Positions 1-7,988 of a DNA stretch of 64,000 nt are shown here, piece by piece. The notes beneath the pieces are model-generated. The model saw only the letters and a list, made by a program, of their open reading frames with translations, had not been told where the DNA came from and searched no databases. The translations under genes and the position numbers were made by a program. This DNA is from an uncultured Fibrobacter sp. (GTDB lineage: Bacteria; Fibrobacterota; Fibrobacteria; Fibrobacterales; Fibrobacteraceae), in assembly GCA_934700345.1 (NCBI GenBank), contig CAKUXP010000015.1:9379-73378 (forward strand), in the 5' to 3' direction. The first letter of the stretch is position 1. Each line of letters opens with the position of its first letter.

Positions 1-2169
1 GATATTTCCGCCCCCCCACATTTCGGAATCCGAATTGAAGATCTCCTTCCAGCGTCCGCGGGCGGGAAGTCCAATCCGATATGGGGTTCGAGGAACCGGG
101 GTGAAATTGAACGCGCAGAGAATCATCGCTCCGCGGGCGTCCTTGCGTACAAATGAAACGATCGAGGAATCCGCGTCGTCGCACGAAATCCATTCGAATC
201 CTTCGGGTGCGTGATCGACTTCCCAAAACGGACTTTCGTTCCTGTAAACATGCGAAAGCGCCTTGAACATCTCGTGCAGTTTGCTATGTGTCTCCCACGT
301 GAGCAGGTGCCAGTCGAGCGACTGCTTCTCGTTCCATTCGCGGTATTGTCCGAAGTCGTTGCCCATGAAGTTGAGCTTCTTGCCGGGATGGGCGAACTGG
401 TAAGCGTAGGCGAGCCTCAGGTTGGCGAATTTCTGCCAGTTGTCCCCGGGCATCTTGCCGAGCATCGAACCCTTGCCGTGGACGACTTCGTCGTGGGAAA
501 GCACCAGGATGAAGTTTTCGGAATAGGCGTAAACCATGCTGAACGTGAGCAGATTGTGATGGTATTTGCGGTGAATCGGCTCGTGCTTCATGTAGGTTAG
601 GAAATCGTTCATCCAGCCCATGTTCCACTTGTAATGGAAGCCCAGACCGCCGCGTTCGGGCGGGCGCGTGATACAGGGGAAGCTTGTCGATTCCTCGGCG
701 ATGAGAATCGCGTGAGGTGCGAGTCTTCCCATGATGCTGTTCAGGTGTTTCAGGAATTCGAGCGTATCGTAATTGATGTTTCCGCCGTCCTTGTTCGGAA
801 TCCACTCCCCGTCCTTCTTGCCGTAGTCGAGGTAGAGCATGCTTGCCACGGCATCGACGCGAAGACCGTCGCAGTGGAATTCGCGGAGCCAGTACATGGC
901 GTTTGCGATGAGGAAGTTCGAAACTTCCTTTCTGCCCAGGTTGAAAATATATGTTCCCCAGTCGGGGTGTTCGCCTTGCCGCGGGTCTGCGTGCTCGTAG
1001 CAGGCCGTTCCGTCAAAACGCCCGAGTGCATAGGAATCTTTCGGAAAGTGGGCGGGGACCCAGTCGAGGATGACGCCGATTTCGTTCTGGTGGCAAAGAT
1101 CGACAAAACGGCGGAATTCGTCGGGCTTTCCGAAGCGGCTCGTCGGCGAATAGTAGCCGGTCACCTGGTAGCCCCACGATTCGTCGAGCGGATGTTCCAT
1201 GATGGGCAGGAACTCCACATGAGTATATCCCATGTCCTTGAGGTAGGGGATAAGTTTTTCCGCCAGTTCGTTCCAGGATAGGAACCTGTCGGGGTTTGCC
1301 GGGTCGCGTTCCCAGGAACCCGCGTGGACCTCGTAGATGTTCATCGGGCTTCCGAAGACGCGTGTCGCATAATGCGTGTCCATGTAGAGCTTGTCGTTCC
1401 ACGTGTAGCCTTCAAGGTGGGTCGTGACGCTTGCTGTCGCCGGGCGCATTTCGCTGAGTTTTGCGAAAGGATCTGATTTGGTGAGCAGGCGTCCGTCCTG
1501 CGTGTGGATTTCGAAGCGGTACAGTTCGTTTTCGCCGAGTTCCGGGATGAAAATTTCCCAGACTCCCGAAGAGCCGATCATCCGCATCGGGTGACGTCTT
1601 CCGTCCCAGCTGTTGAAGTTTCCGACGACGGCTACGCTCTTTGCGTTTGGCGCCCATACGGCGAACTGCACGCCGGAAAATCCCTGGTGCGAGACGATGT
1701 TTGCTCCAAGCTTCTTATACAGGTCGTAATGCGTTCCGTTCTTGATCAGGTGGCAGTCGAAGTCGGAAAGGACCGGGAAAAATGCGTAGGGATCGACGAC
1801 CGTGTACTTGACGCCGTTTTCGAGCGTGATGTGCAGTTTATAGAAGAATGGCTGAAACTCCATGTCGAGGACCGCTTCGAAAAATCCCGAATCGCCGATT
1901 TTCGCGAAGTCGAAGACGAACGGGGAATTTTCACGGGATGCTTTCTTGGATTTCCTGGAATTTGCCCGGGAAGGCTTCTTGGCCTTTGGTTCTTCGGTCT
2001 CTTCGGGAATGGATTCCCCACTGATGAAGGCGGCTCCCGGCAGATAGACGCGAACGGCTGTTTTGAATCCTCTGTCCGTTTCGACTTGATGAATTCCTAA
2101 AAAGGAAAACGGATCCTTGCAGTTGAAATCCCAGATGGAACGCATCTGGTCTTGGGTCAAAGTTGTCAT
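1..2169 (-). CDS. glgB: 1,4-alpha-glucan branching enzyme, 3' end cut by window
   Basis: GH13 glycogen branching enzyme, which forms alpha-1,6 branches during glycogen synthesis in the cytoplasm. The frame runs from the ATG at 2167-2169 to the window edge without a stop, giving 723 codons; about 40 C-terminal residues should be missing by comparison with the 728-aa E. coli enzyme. Order seen: N-terminal CBM48-type region, then a second beta-sandwich (FAVWAPNAKSVAVVGNFNSW), then the catalytic barrel. The expected catalytic triad is present: Asp439 in DGLRVDAVAS, Glu492 in AEEST, and Asp560 in LSHDEVVHGK. Their spacing (53 and 68 residues) equals that of E. coli D405/E458/D526. The roughly 34-residue offset is explained by a Lys/Arg/Glu/Ser-rich insertion at about residues 52-82. 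The gene is divergent from the resB-like gene, with 93 bp between them. Confidence 0.96.
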   Translation of the reverse strand, partial: MTTLTQDQMRSIWDFNCKDPFSFLGIHQVETDRGFKTAVRVYLPGAAFISGESIPEETEEPKAKKPSRANSRKSKKASRENSPFVFDFAKIGDSGFFEAVLDMEFQPFFYKLHITLENGVKYTVVDPYAFFPVLSDFDCHLIKNGTHYDLYKKLGANIVSHQGFSGVQFAVWAPNAKSVAVVGNFNSWDGRRHPMRMIGSSGVWEIFIPELGENELYRFEIHTQDGRLLTKSDPFAKLSEMRPATASVTTHLEGYTWNDKLYMDTHYATRVFGSPMNIYEVHAGSWERDPANPDRFLSWNELAEKLIPYLKDMGYTHVEFLPIMEHPLDESWGYQVTGYYSPTSRFGKPDEFRRFVDLCHQNEIGVILDWVPAHFPKDSYALGRFDGTACYEHADPRQGEHPDWGTYIFNLGRKEVSNFLIANAMYWLREFHCDGLRVDAVASMLYLDYGKKDGEWIPNKDGGNINYDTLEFLKHLNSIMGRLAPHAILIAEESTSFPCITRPPERGGLGFHYKWNMGWMNDFLTYMKHEPIHRKYHHNLLTFSMVYAYSENFILVLSHDEVVHGKGSMLGKMPGDNWQKFANLRLAYAYQFAHPGKKLNFMGNDFGQYREWNEKQSLDWHLLTWETHSKLHEMFKALSHVYRNESPFWEVDHAPEGFEWISCDDADSSIVSFVRKDARGAMILCAFNFTPVPRTPYRIGLPARGRWKEIFNSDSEMWGGGNI

Positions 2170-2262
2170 ATCTTGAAAATCCATATAAAACCTATCGGTT
2201 GGAGTCTTGGCTAAAATTACCTTTAATTTTTGAAAAGGAACAAGAATTTTTAAATTTATTCC

Positions 2263-2937
2263 GTGAAAACATTGCTAGGCTTCTTGCGTTTCCTAGGTTC
2301 GCTTCGTGTCGGAGTTGCCGTCCTGGGCGTTTTATCCGTCCTCGTGTTTTGGGGGACGCTTTTTGAGGCGAAGGCCGGGCTTGAATGGGGGACAGAGCGC
2401 TTTTTTGGCAGCTGGTTCCTGCTTGTCGCCGGAATTTTCCCGTTCCCTGCGATGAAATCGGTTGCGCTCTTTCTCTTTTTCCATCTGTTGTTCGCCGTTT
2501 TTTTTCGCATCCCGCACACGTGGAAAAAATTCGGCATTCTGCTTGTGCACTTTTCTTTTTTGGTCCTGATTTCGGGTAGCCTCGCGGGAACTTCCTTTAG
2601 AAAGTCGGTCGAAACTTTTGGAATCGAAGGCACTAAAGTCGTACTGGATTCTGCGAGCGGAACTTCTTTTCGCCTTTTGAAAGCGGACTCCACGGGATGT
2701 CTGGTCGAAATCCCGGAGAAACGGCAGTCCTTGCGCATCGCCTGGAACGATCCGCAGAAAATTGGAGGTTTTTCCGTCTATTTCGGGGAAACGCTTGAAA
2801 TCTCGCCGAAACGGAAAGCGGTGCGCTTTTGGGTGAAGCGGGATCCCTTTGCCTTTGTCCCGTATCTTTTTTCGTTCTTGCTATGCGCCGGATTTCTCTG
2901 GTGCGCTGTCGTGAAACTTCGGAAACCCGGATCGTGA
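2263..2937 (+). CDS. ResB/Ccs1-like cytochrome c biogenesis membrane protein, short form
   Basis: Probable heme-handling partner in system II (Ccs) cytochrome c maturation at the cytoplasmic membrane. The 224-aa product has an N-terminal hydrophobic helix preceded by FLGSLRVGVAVLGVLSVLVFWGT, typical of the ResB N-terminus, further hydrophobic segments near residues 45-65 and 88-105, a periplasmic-type loop of about 85 residues, and a final helix near 195-215. Classical ResB is about twice as long, so this is a reduced version. The start is GTG at 2263; the last four bases (GTGA) contain the start of the next gene, a ccsA-like gene, which is the normal partner. The assignment relies on this pairing and the N-terminal pattern. 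No CXXCH protein is visible nearby to show which cytochrome is served. Confidence 0.75.
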   Translation: MKTLLGFLRFLGSLRVGVAVLGVLSVLVFWGTLFEAKAGLEWGTERFFGSWFLLVAGIFPFPAMKSVALFLFFHLLFAVFFRIPHTWKKFGILLVHFSFLVLISGSLAGTSFRKSVETFGIEGTKVVLDSASGTSFRLLKADSTGCLVEIPEKRQSLRIAWNDPQKIGGFSVYFGETLEISPKRKAVRFWVKRDPFAFVPYLFSFLLCAGFLWCAVVKLRKPGS

Positions 2938-4331
2938 AAACCGTTTTCTGTATGACGTTCTTTTTGGTCGCTTTGCTTTACGCCTTGCCGGCAAAGCCTT
3001 TCGCCGTCGATTTTGACGGGCGGATTCGACCGCAGAATTCCTTTGAACTTCTGCTTTCGCAGCGGATTTGCGAAAGCAGAAAGTGTGCGGGAATTTCTCC
3101 CGGAGAACTTTTTTCGAAAATACAAGACGGCGAAGCCGATTCGCTTGAAGTCTTTCGGGTAAATCGTGCCGCAGCGGTGGAAATTCTGCACTTAGACGAA
3201 AACCGTCGGAACTTTTGCCGGAGAGACTTTGAACAAAGCCGTTCCTTGCTTCGACAATATGCCGAGCGGAACGACGACAGACCGCTGACTCGGGAATTCA
3301 TTCGGCTGGATGCGGCTCTCGACCTGTATGATTCCATCCGGAGCGAATCGTTTGTCGAAAGAATTTCGGTCGATCTTTCCGAGTTGACTTTAACCGAAAA
3401 CAGGCAGGTTCGTGCAGAAAGTTTGTATTTAAACATAAACTTGCCTTTTGTCCTGTGGATTCTTGCCTGCATCGCATTCTCTGCGTCCCTGGCGTTCTTT
3501 TTTGAAAAACGCTTTTCGTGGAAACTTGCCGCGTCTCTTGAATTTCTGATGTCGGGACTTTGCTTCGCGATCTTTGTCTTTCGCGCATTCGTGGAGAACC
3601 GCTTGCCGCTCGCTTCGCTTTACGAGATGCTTTTGCTGATTGTATTCGGCGTCTCCGTGGCGTTTCCCCTGCTTGCCGTCTTGACGCGGATGAGGAGCCT
3701 TGTCGTATGCGGAAGCGGAATTGCGCTTGCCATTTTGCTCGTGATGCGTTCCGCCTTGAACGGGGACGCCTTTTCTCCGGTTTCCGTACTTCTGGATTCG
3801 CCGTTTTGGCTTTCGCTTCACGTGTTTACGATAGCTTGCGGATTTTGCCTGCTCCTGGTTTCGAGCCTGATTGCCCATGTTTCCCTTTTGCGCCGCGCTC
3901 TGGAACTCGAAATTTCGGATACGTTGCACAATGTCCTCTGGAAAACGCTTTCCGCCGGTTTTCTTTTTTCGTCGCTCGGAATTCTCCTGGGCGGTTTCTG
4001 GGCGGATGTCGCCTGGGGGCGTTTCTGGGGATGGGACCCAAAGGAAAATGGAGCCCTTCTGGTTATTTTGTGGGTGTTGACCGTCGGACATCTGAAATGG
4101 GGAAATCTGGTTCGGGCAAAGACGCTAGACGCAATGCTCTCGCTTCTGTCGGTTGTCATTTTGTTCTGCCTTTTGGGCGTGAACCTTCTCGGGGTCGGAC
4201 TTCACAGCTACGGCTATTCGCCAGGTCTCTTTTTTTCCTTGTGCGCCTTTGTCCTGATGGATATTTTGTATGTAGCCTTCTTTTCGCTTTGGAAAAAGGA
4301 TTCATCGAAAAAACTAAAACTCGGAGAGTAA
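2934..4331 (+). CDS. ccsA: CcsA/CcmC-family cytochrome c assembly protein
   Basis: Membrane protein of system II cytochrome c biogenesis, expected to bind and export heme together with the ResB-like product. The diagnostic tryptophan-rich heme-handling motif WGRFWGWDPKENGALL is at about residues 361-376, followed by two or three helices. The frame stays open upstream to 2829, but GTG at 2934 is chosen because it overlaps the resB-like stop by four bases, leaving 465 aa. An N-terminal hydrophobic segment (about residues 5-20) is followed by a soluble region of roughly 140 residues rich in Glu and Arg, and then by the multi-helix CcsA core from about residue 160. That soluble N-terminal part is longer than in compact CcsA proteins and may supply function missing from the short ResB. 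thiD follows one base later. Confidence 0.88.
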   Translation: MKTVFCMTFFLVALLYALPAKPFAVDFDGRIRPQNSFELLLSQRICESRKCAGISPGELFSKIQDGEADSLEVFRVNRAAAVEILHLDENRRNFCRRDFEQSRSLLRQYAERNDDRPLTREFIRLDAALDLYDSIRSESFVERISVDLSELTLTENRQVRAESLYLNINLPFVLWILACIAFSASLAFFFEKRFSWKLAASLEFLMSGLCFAIFVFRAFVENRLPLASLYEMLLLIVFGVSVAFPLLAVLTRMRSLVVCGSGIALAILLVMRSALNGDAFSPVSVLLDSPFWLSLHVFTIACGFCLLLVSSLIAHVSLLRRALELEISDTLHNVLWKTLSAGFLFSSLGILLGGFWADVAWGRFWGWDPKENGALLVILWVLTVGHLKWGNLVRAKTLDAMLSLLSVVILFCLLGVNLLGVGLHSYGYSPGLFFSLCAFVLMDILYVAFFSLWKKDSSKKLKLGE

Positions 4332-4332
4332 A

Positions 4333-5118
4333 ATGAAACTGAAAACAGCTTTGACCATAGCCGGTTCGGATTCGAGCGGAGGAGCGGGAATCCAGGCGGA
4401 TATCAAGACGATGACGATGCACGGCGTGTTTGCGATGAGTGCGGTGACCGCCTTGACGGCGCAGAATACGCTCGGTGTCAGGTCGATCATGGAAGCTTCT
4501 CCCGGATTTCTTGCGGATGAACTCGACGCTGTCTTTTCGGACATCTTTCCCGATGCGGTAAAAACGGGAATGGTCGCTTCTAGCGGGTTGATTTGTACGA
4601 TTTCGAAAAAGTTGAAGGAATACTCGGCGAAAAATATCGTCGTGGATCCGGTGATGGTCGCGACAAACGGGGCGAAACTGATTTGCGACGAGGCGATTGA
4701 AACGCTCCAAAAGGAACTTTTGCCGCTCGCGACCGTGCTTACGCCGAATATTCCCGAGGCGGAAGTCCTTGCCAAAATGAAAATCCGGACGGAAGGGGAG
4801 ATGGAAGAGGCTGCCCGGAAAATTTTTGAAAACTTTGGCTGTGCGGTCCTTCTGAAAGGCGGGCATGACTTGAACGATGCAAACGATCTGCTGTGGAGCG
4901 GAAACGGCCCGGAATGGTTCTTTGGGAAGAAAGTCGAGAACCCGAATACGCATGGGACGGGATGCACGCTTTCGAGCGCAATCGCAAGCAATCTCGCTTT
5001 GGGAAGGACTCTCTCGGATGCCGTGAAGCGCGCCAAGGACTTTGTGTCGGACGCTCTCGCCTCGATGCTCGATCTGGGGAACGGGAAAGGTCCGATGAAC
5101 CACATGTTCGCCCTGTAG
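4333..5118 (+). CDS. thiD: hydroxymethylpyrimidine/phosphomethylpyrimidine kinase
   Basis: Ribokinase-like enzyme that phosphorylates HMP to HMP-P and HMP-PP for thiamine synthesis. The 261-aa protein starts with the ThiD signature ALTIAGSDSSGGAGIQADIKT, has VVDPVMVATNGAKL near residue 100, and the anion-hole and catalytic motif NTHGTGCTLSSAIAS near residue 210, where the Asp usually seen before GTGCT is replaced by His (HGTGCT), as in many ThiD proteins. Length is normal. The ATG lies one base after the ccsA stop, so the gene is probably cotranscribed. No other thiamine gene is visible in this window. Confidence 0.95.
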   Translation: MKLKTALTIAGSDSSGGAGIQADIKTMTMHGVFAMSAVTALTAQNTLGVRSIMEASPGFLADELDAVFSDIFPDAVKTGMVASSGLICTISKKLKEYSAKNIVVDPVMVATNGAKLICDEAIETLQKELLPLATVLTPNIPEAEVLAKMKIRTEGEMEEAARKIFENFGCAVLLKGGHDLNDANDLLWSGNGPEWFFGKKVENPNTHGTGCTLSSAIASNLALGRTLSDAVKRAKDFVSDALASMLDLGNGKGPMNHMFAL

Positions 5119-5124
5119 TGTTTC

Positions 5125-5132
5125 TATTTTTG
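5125..5132 (+). promoter_or_regulatory. TAnnTTTG element 4 nt before the dgt start
   Basis: TATTTTTG lies exactly four bases before the ATG of dgt, and no Shine-Dalgarno sequence is present in the 18-bp gap after thiD. The element matches the -7 box of Bacteroidetes promoters, whose transcription starts a few bases downstream; that would place +1 at or next to the ATG and give a leaderless mRNA. No convincing TTTG/-33 box was found. The same geometry is seen at four other starts in this window. Confidence 0.5.
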
Positions 5133-5136
5133 CCCT

Positions 5137-6441
5137 ATGATTTTGAAATGGGACACTCTTCTTTCGGCGACCCGCTTTGGACATCCGGCGAGCCTTGACC
5201 CGAACCGCTCCGATTTTCACCGAGATTACGACCGCATCGTCTTTTCGACGGCTTTTCGACGGCTGGGAAGAAAGACCCAGGTGCATCCGTTTTCGGTGAA
5301 CGACCATGTGCACAGCCGTCTAACGCATTCCATCGAGGTATCAAGCGTTGCGCGCAGTCTCGCGATTACGGTTTTCAACCGGATAAAGAACGAGTTTCCC
5401 AGAAATTTCAGCGCATCGCATTTCGGGACGATTGCGCAGTCGGCGGCTCTCGCCCACGATATCGGCAATCCGCCGTTCGGGCATGCAGGCGAGGCGGCGA
5501 TTCGCGATTGGTTCAAGAAAAACCGGGATTCCGCTCCGCTCAAGAATTTTAGCGACCGCGAAATGAAGGATTTTGAAAATTTCGACGGCAACGCCCAGGG
5601 AGTCCGGATCCTTTCGAAGCTGGAATATCATTTTCTAGACGGCGGAATGCGGCTTACGTATGCGACCGTATCTTCGATGATGAAGTATCCGAGGCTTGCC
5701 GTCTATGGAATCCCGACGAGCCTTTTCCAGACGGAAGCGGAAGATTACCGCGACATGGCAAACGTGCTCGGCATTCCCGAGATAGGAAACGGGATCTGGA
5801 TACGGCATCCGCTGAGCTATCTGGTGGAAGCCGCGGATGACATCTGCTACTGCATTCTCGACGTGGAAGACGCGATTGAACTCGGAATTCTCCAGTTTGC
5901 CGACATCCGCAACATGTTCGAATATCTCTGCGGTCCGGACATCGATATCGACCGGGAATACAACGAGAATGGTCAAAATTTCCGGGATTTCCTTTCGAGC
6001 GTGCGCGGACTCGCCATCCAGAACCTGATCGATGCGGTGGCAAACGTATTCGTTGTCCATTATCGGGAAATCATGAACGGGGAACTTCGCTCATCGCTAA
6101 TCGAACAGGCGGATTCCGATGCGGTGAACGGAATTCGCATTGCAAAAAGGCTCGGCCGGGAACGTATTTACCCCGACCGCAGAAAGACGGAACTTGAAGT
6201 CGGCAGCTATACGACGCTTAGTACGGTCCTCGACGCCTTTGTGAGCGGTGTCTATGAGTTTCGCAAGTACGGGGAATCCTCCTATCGCGCGGCGCGAATC
6301 GTCCGCCTGATCGGTCCTGCGAAAATCGGGCAGACCGTAACGCCTCTCGAAGCGTATCACCAGGTTCTCGATTTTGTGAGCGGCATGACGGACAATTACG
6401 CTTCGTATCTGGCGCGTCAGATCAGCGGCCTTGTCCAATGA
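5137..6441 (+). CDS. dgt: deoxyguanosinetriphosphate triphosphohydrolase-like HD enzyme
   Basis: HD-domain enzyme that hydrolyses dGTP (or other dNTPs) to the nucleoside and tripolyphosphate, affecting dNTP pools and sometimes phage replication. The 434-aa protein opens with the family pattern of a short N-terminal stretch leading to DYDRIVFSTAFRRLGRKTQV. The metal-binding HD residues are visible: His64 (HSRLTHS), His107-Asp108 (LAHDIGNPPFGH), His116, and a downstream Asp in VEAADDICY. Length fits the dGTPase family. It follows thiD after 18 bp that hold only a TATTTTTG element, and overlaps the next gene by four bases (ATGA). The substrate is not determined by sequence. Confidence 0.92.
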   Translation: MILKWDTLLSATRFGHPASLDPNRSDFHRDYDRIVFSTAFRRLGRKTQVHPFSVNDHVHSRLTHSIEVSSVARSLAITVFNRIKNEFPRNFSASHFGTIAQSAALAHDIGNPPFGHAGEAAIRDWFKKNRDSAPLKNFSDREMKDFENFDGNAQGVRILSKLEYHFLDGGMRLTYATVSSMMKYPRLAVYGIPTSLFQTEAEDYRDMANVLGIPEIGNGIWIRHPLSYLVEAADDICYCILDVEDAIELGILQFADIRNMFEYLCGPDIDIDREYNENGQNFRDFLSSVRGLAIQNLIDAVANVFVVHYREIMNGELRSSLIEQADSDAVNGIRIAKRLGRERIYPDRRKTELEVGSYTTLSTVLDAFVSGVYEFRKYGESSYRAARIVRLIGPAKIGQTVTPLEAYHQVLDFVSGMTDNYASYLARQISGLVQ

Positions 6442-7130
6442 AAATTCCAAATCGCACGGACCGCATCTGGCTCTTCGACTATGACATGACGCTGTATGCG
6501 GAGCGTTCCGTTCTGGAATCTCTCGACAGGCGCATCTCCCTTTTCGTGCAGAAGACGGTCAAATGCCCTTTCGAGGAAGCTTCCCGGATTCGCAAGGACT
6601 ATCTGCTGCGTTTCGGAACGACTCTCGCCGGTCTTCAAAGCGTCTATGGAGTCCGACCGGATGATTATTTCGACTTTATCCATGAACCGGAAACCTTGAA
6701 CTATCCGAAATTTTCGCAAGAGAAACTTCAGATGCTCCGATCGATTCGCGGACCGAAATATGTTTTTACCAATGGGCGTTCCGACTGGAGCCGCGCCGGA
6801 ATTTCCCGGATGGGAATTTCGGAGTGTTTCCGGAAAATCGTGGGCCTCGAAAATCTTGGCTGGAAAGGAAAACCGGCGGATAGCGCTTACGAAAAGATGG
6901 AAGAAATCCTGCATTCGGATGCAACCTTTTGTGCGGGAGACGATCCGAAAAGAATCATCCTCCTCGACGATTCCCTCAAGAACCTGAAGCCAGCGCATGA
7001 CCGCGGATGGACAACTATCTGGGTGAATCCCGATTCCGAAGAGGCCGGCTCGTTCGCGAGCGCGAGAATTTCTTCCCTGATGGATTTGCGCGAATTGACG
7101 GAACCGGATACGGCAGCCTTGGACCGATAA
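6438..7130 (+). CDS. HAD-superfamily hydrolase, pyrimidine 5'-nucleotidase-like
   Basis: Phosphatase of the haloacid dehalogenase fold. The 230-aa sequence has motif I as LFDYDMTLY (Asp14 nucleophile, Asp16 acid/base), motif II in VFTNGR, a lysine in WKGKPADSAY, and motif IV in ILLDDSLKNL. The alpha-helical cap between motifs I and II and the DYDMTLY form resemble the SDT1/pyrimidine 5'-nucleotidase branch, which dephosphorylates UMP/CMP. The ATG overlaps the dgt stop (ATGA), so the two nucleotide-linked hydrolases are translationally coupled. The specific substrate is inferred only from this resemblance and the neighbour. Confidence 0.8.
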   Translation: MKIPNRTDRIWLFDYDMTLYAERSVLESLDRRISLFVQKTVKCPFEEASRIRKDYLLRFGTTLAGLQSVYGVRPDDYFDFIHEPETLNYPKFSQEKLQMLRSIRGPKYVFTNGRSDWSRAGISRMGISECFRKIVGLENLGWKGKPADSAYEKMEEILHSDATFCAGDDPKRIILLDDSLKNLKPAHDRGWTTIWVNPDSEEAGSFASARISSLMDLRELTEPDTAALDR

Positions 7131-7132
7131 GC

Positions 7133-7140
7133 TATTTTTG
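7133..7140 (+). promoter_or_regulatory. TAnnTTTG element 4 nt before the metal permease start
   Basis: TATTTTTG is followed by exactly four bases and then the ATG at 7145. No Shine-Dalgarno sequence is present. This is the same octamer and spacing as upstream of dgt, and is consistent with an internal promoter giving a leaderless transcript. Confidence 0.5.
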
Positions 7141-7144
7141 GGAC

Positions 7145-7954
7145 ATGTTGGAAATGCTTTCTCTGGAATTTATGCGCAACGCCTTTATTGCGGCGTTTCT
7201 TGTCGCTCTTGCGTGTGGAATCATGGGGTCCTATGTGGTGGTGAACAGGATTTCCGGGACGGCCGGCGGTGTCGCACACGCTTCGTTTGGTGGTATAGGG
7301 CTTGCATGTTTTTGCGGCTTTTCCCCGATGCTCGGCGCTCTGGGCGTGGCGCTCCTCTGCGCGTTTGTGATGGGATACCTGACATGGAAGGATCGGGAGC
7401 GTTCCGATACGCTGGTGAATGTCATCTGGGCTGGCGGCATGGCGACTGGCGTCATCCTCACGGACCTCACGCCGGGATATAGCGGAGACCTGATGAGCTT
7501 TCTCTTTGGAAGCATCCTAACCGTTCCGCGGGAACTTTTGTGGGGAATGGCTGCGCTTGCTCTTGTCGTTTTGAGCGTGACCGCTTTCTTCTTCCGCGAT
7601 TTCCTCGCGATTTCCCATGACCCGGAATTTGCCCGTGTGCGCGGGGTGCCTGTACTGCGTCTTTACATGCTCCTGATGGCGCTTGTCGCCTGTACGGTCG
7701 TAATGGCGGTGCAGACGGTGGGTCTCATTCTTGTCATTGCGCTGCTCACGATTCCCGCCTACGTCGCGGAGAGCCATTCGAAAAACCTGAAGCGGATGAT
7801 GTTCCTATCCTGTCTGCTTTCGGCTGCGCTTTCCGTTGCGGGGCTTCTCGTAGCCTATTTTCTGAATTTTACGGTCGGGCCAGTCATCATCCTTTTCGGC
7901 GTTCTGCTCTATGTGCTGAACTGGGGATTCTTGAAGATCCGCAACTTGCGGTAG
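7145..7954 (+). CDS. znuB: metal ABC transporter permease (ZnuB/MntB family)
   Basis: Inner-membrane permease of a zinc or manganese ABC importer. The 269-aa product is almost entirely hydrophobic with eight or nine helices and carries the family hallmark SGTAGGVAHASFGGIGLACF near residue 37, followed by the typical late segment AVQTVGLILVIALLTIPAYVA. An upstream in-frame extension to 7007 exists but lies in the HAD gene; ATG 7145 is chosen because the hydrophobic domain starts there and a TATTTTTG element sits four bases upstream. The partner ATPase (ZnuC) and binding protein (ZnuA) are not adjacent, so they must be encoded elsewhere or the gene is an orphan. Metal specificity cannot be read from the sequence. 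Confidence 0.88.
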   Translation: MLEMLSLEFMRNAFIAAFLVALACGIMGSYVVVNRISGTAGGVAHASFGGIGLACFCGFSPMLGALGVALLCAFVMGYLTWKDRERSDTLVNVIWAGGMATGVILTDLTPGYSGDLMSFLFGSILTVPRELLWGMAALALVVLSVTAFFFRDFLAISHDPEFARVRGVPVLRLYMLLMALVACTVVMAVQTVGLILVIALLTIPAYVAESHSKNLKRMMFLSCLLSAALSVAGLLVAYFLNFTVGPVIILFGVLLYVLNWGFLKIRNLR

Positions 7955-7976
7955 GTGCTTCCGCCGGCCTATTTTC

Positions 7977-7984
7977 TATTTTAC
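7977..7984 (+). promoter_or_regulatory. TAnnTTT element 4 nt before a start codon
   Basis: TATTTTAC lies four bases before the ATG at 7989, with no Shine-Dalgarno sequence. It shares the geometry of the elements before dgt and the metal permease, except that the last two bases are AC rather than TG. Confidence 0.4.
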
Positions 7985-7988
7985 CTCT

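Noticed and set aside
7145..7954. A complete zinc ABC transporter operon
   Set aside because: Only the permease is present; neighbouring genes are a HAD phosphatase and an unrelated secreted protein.
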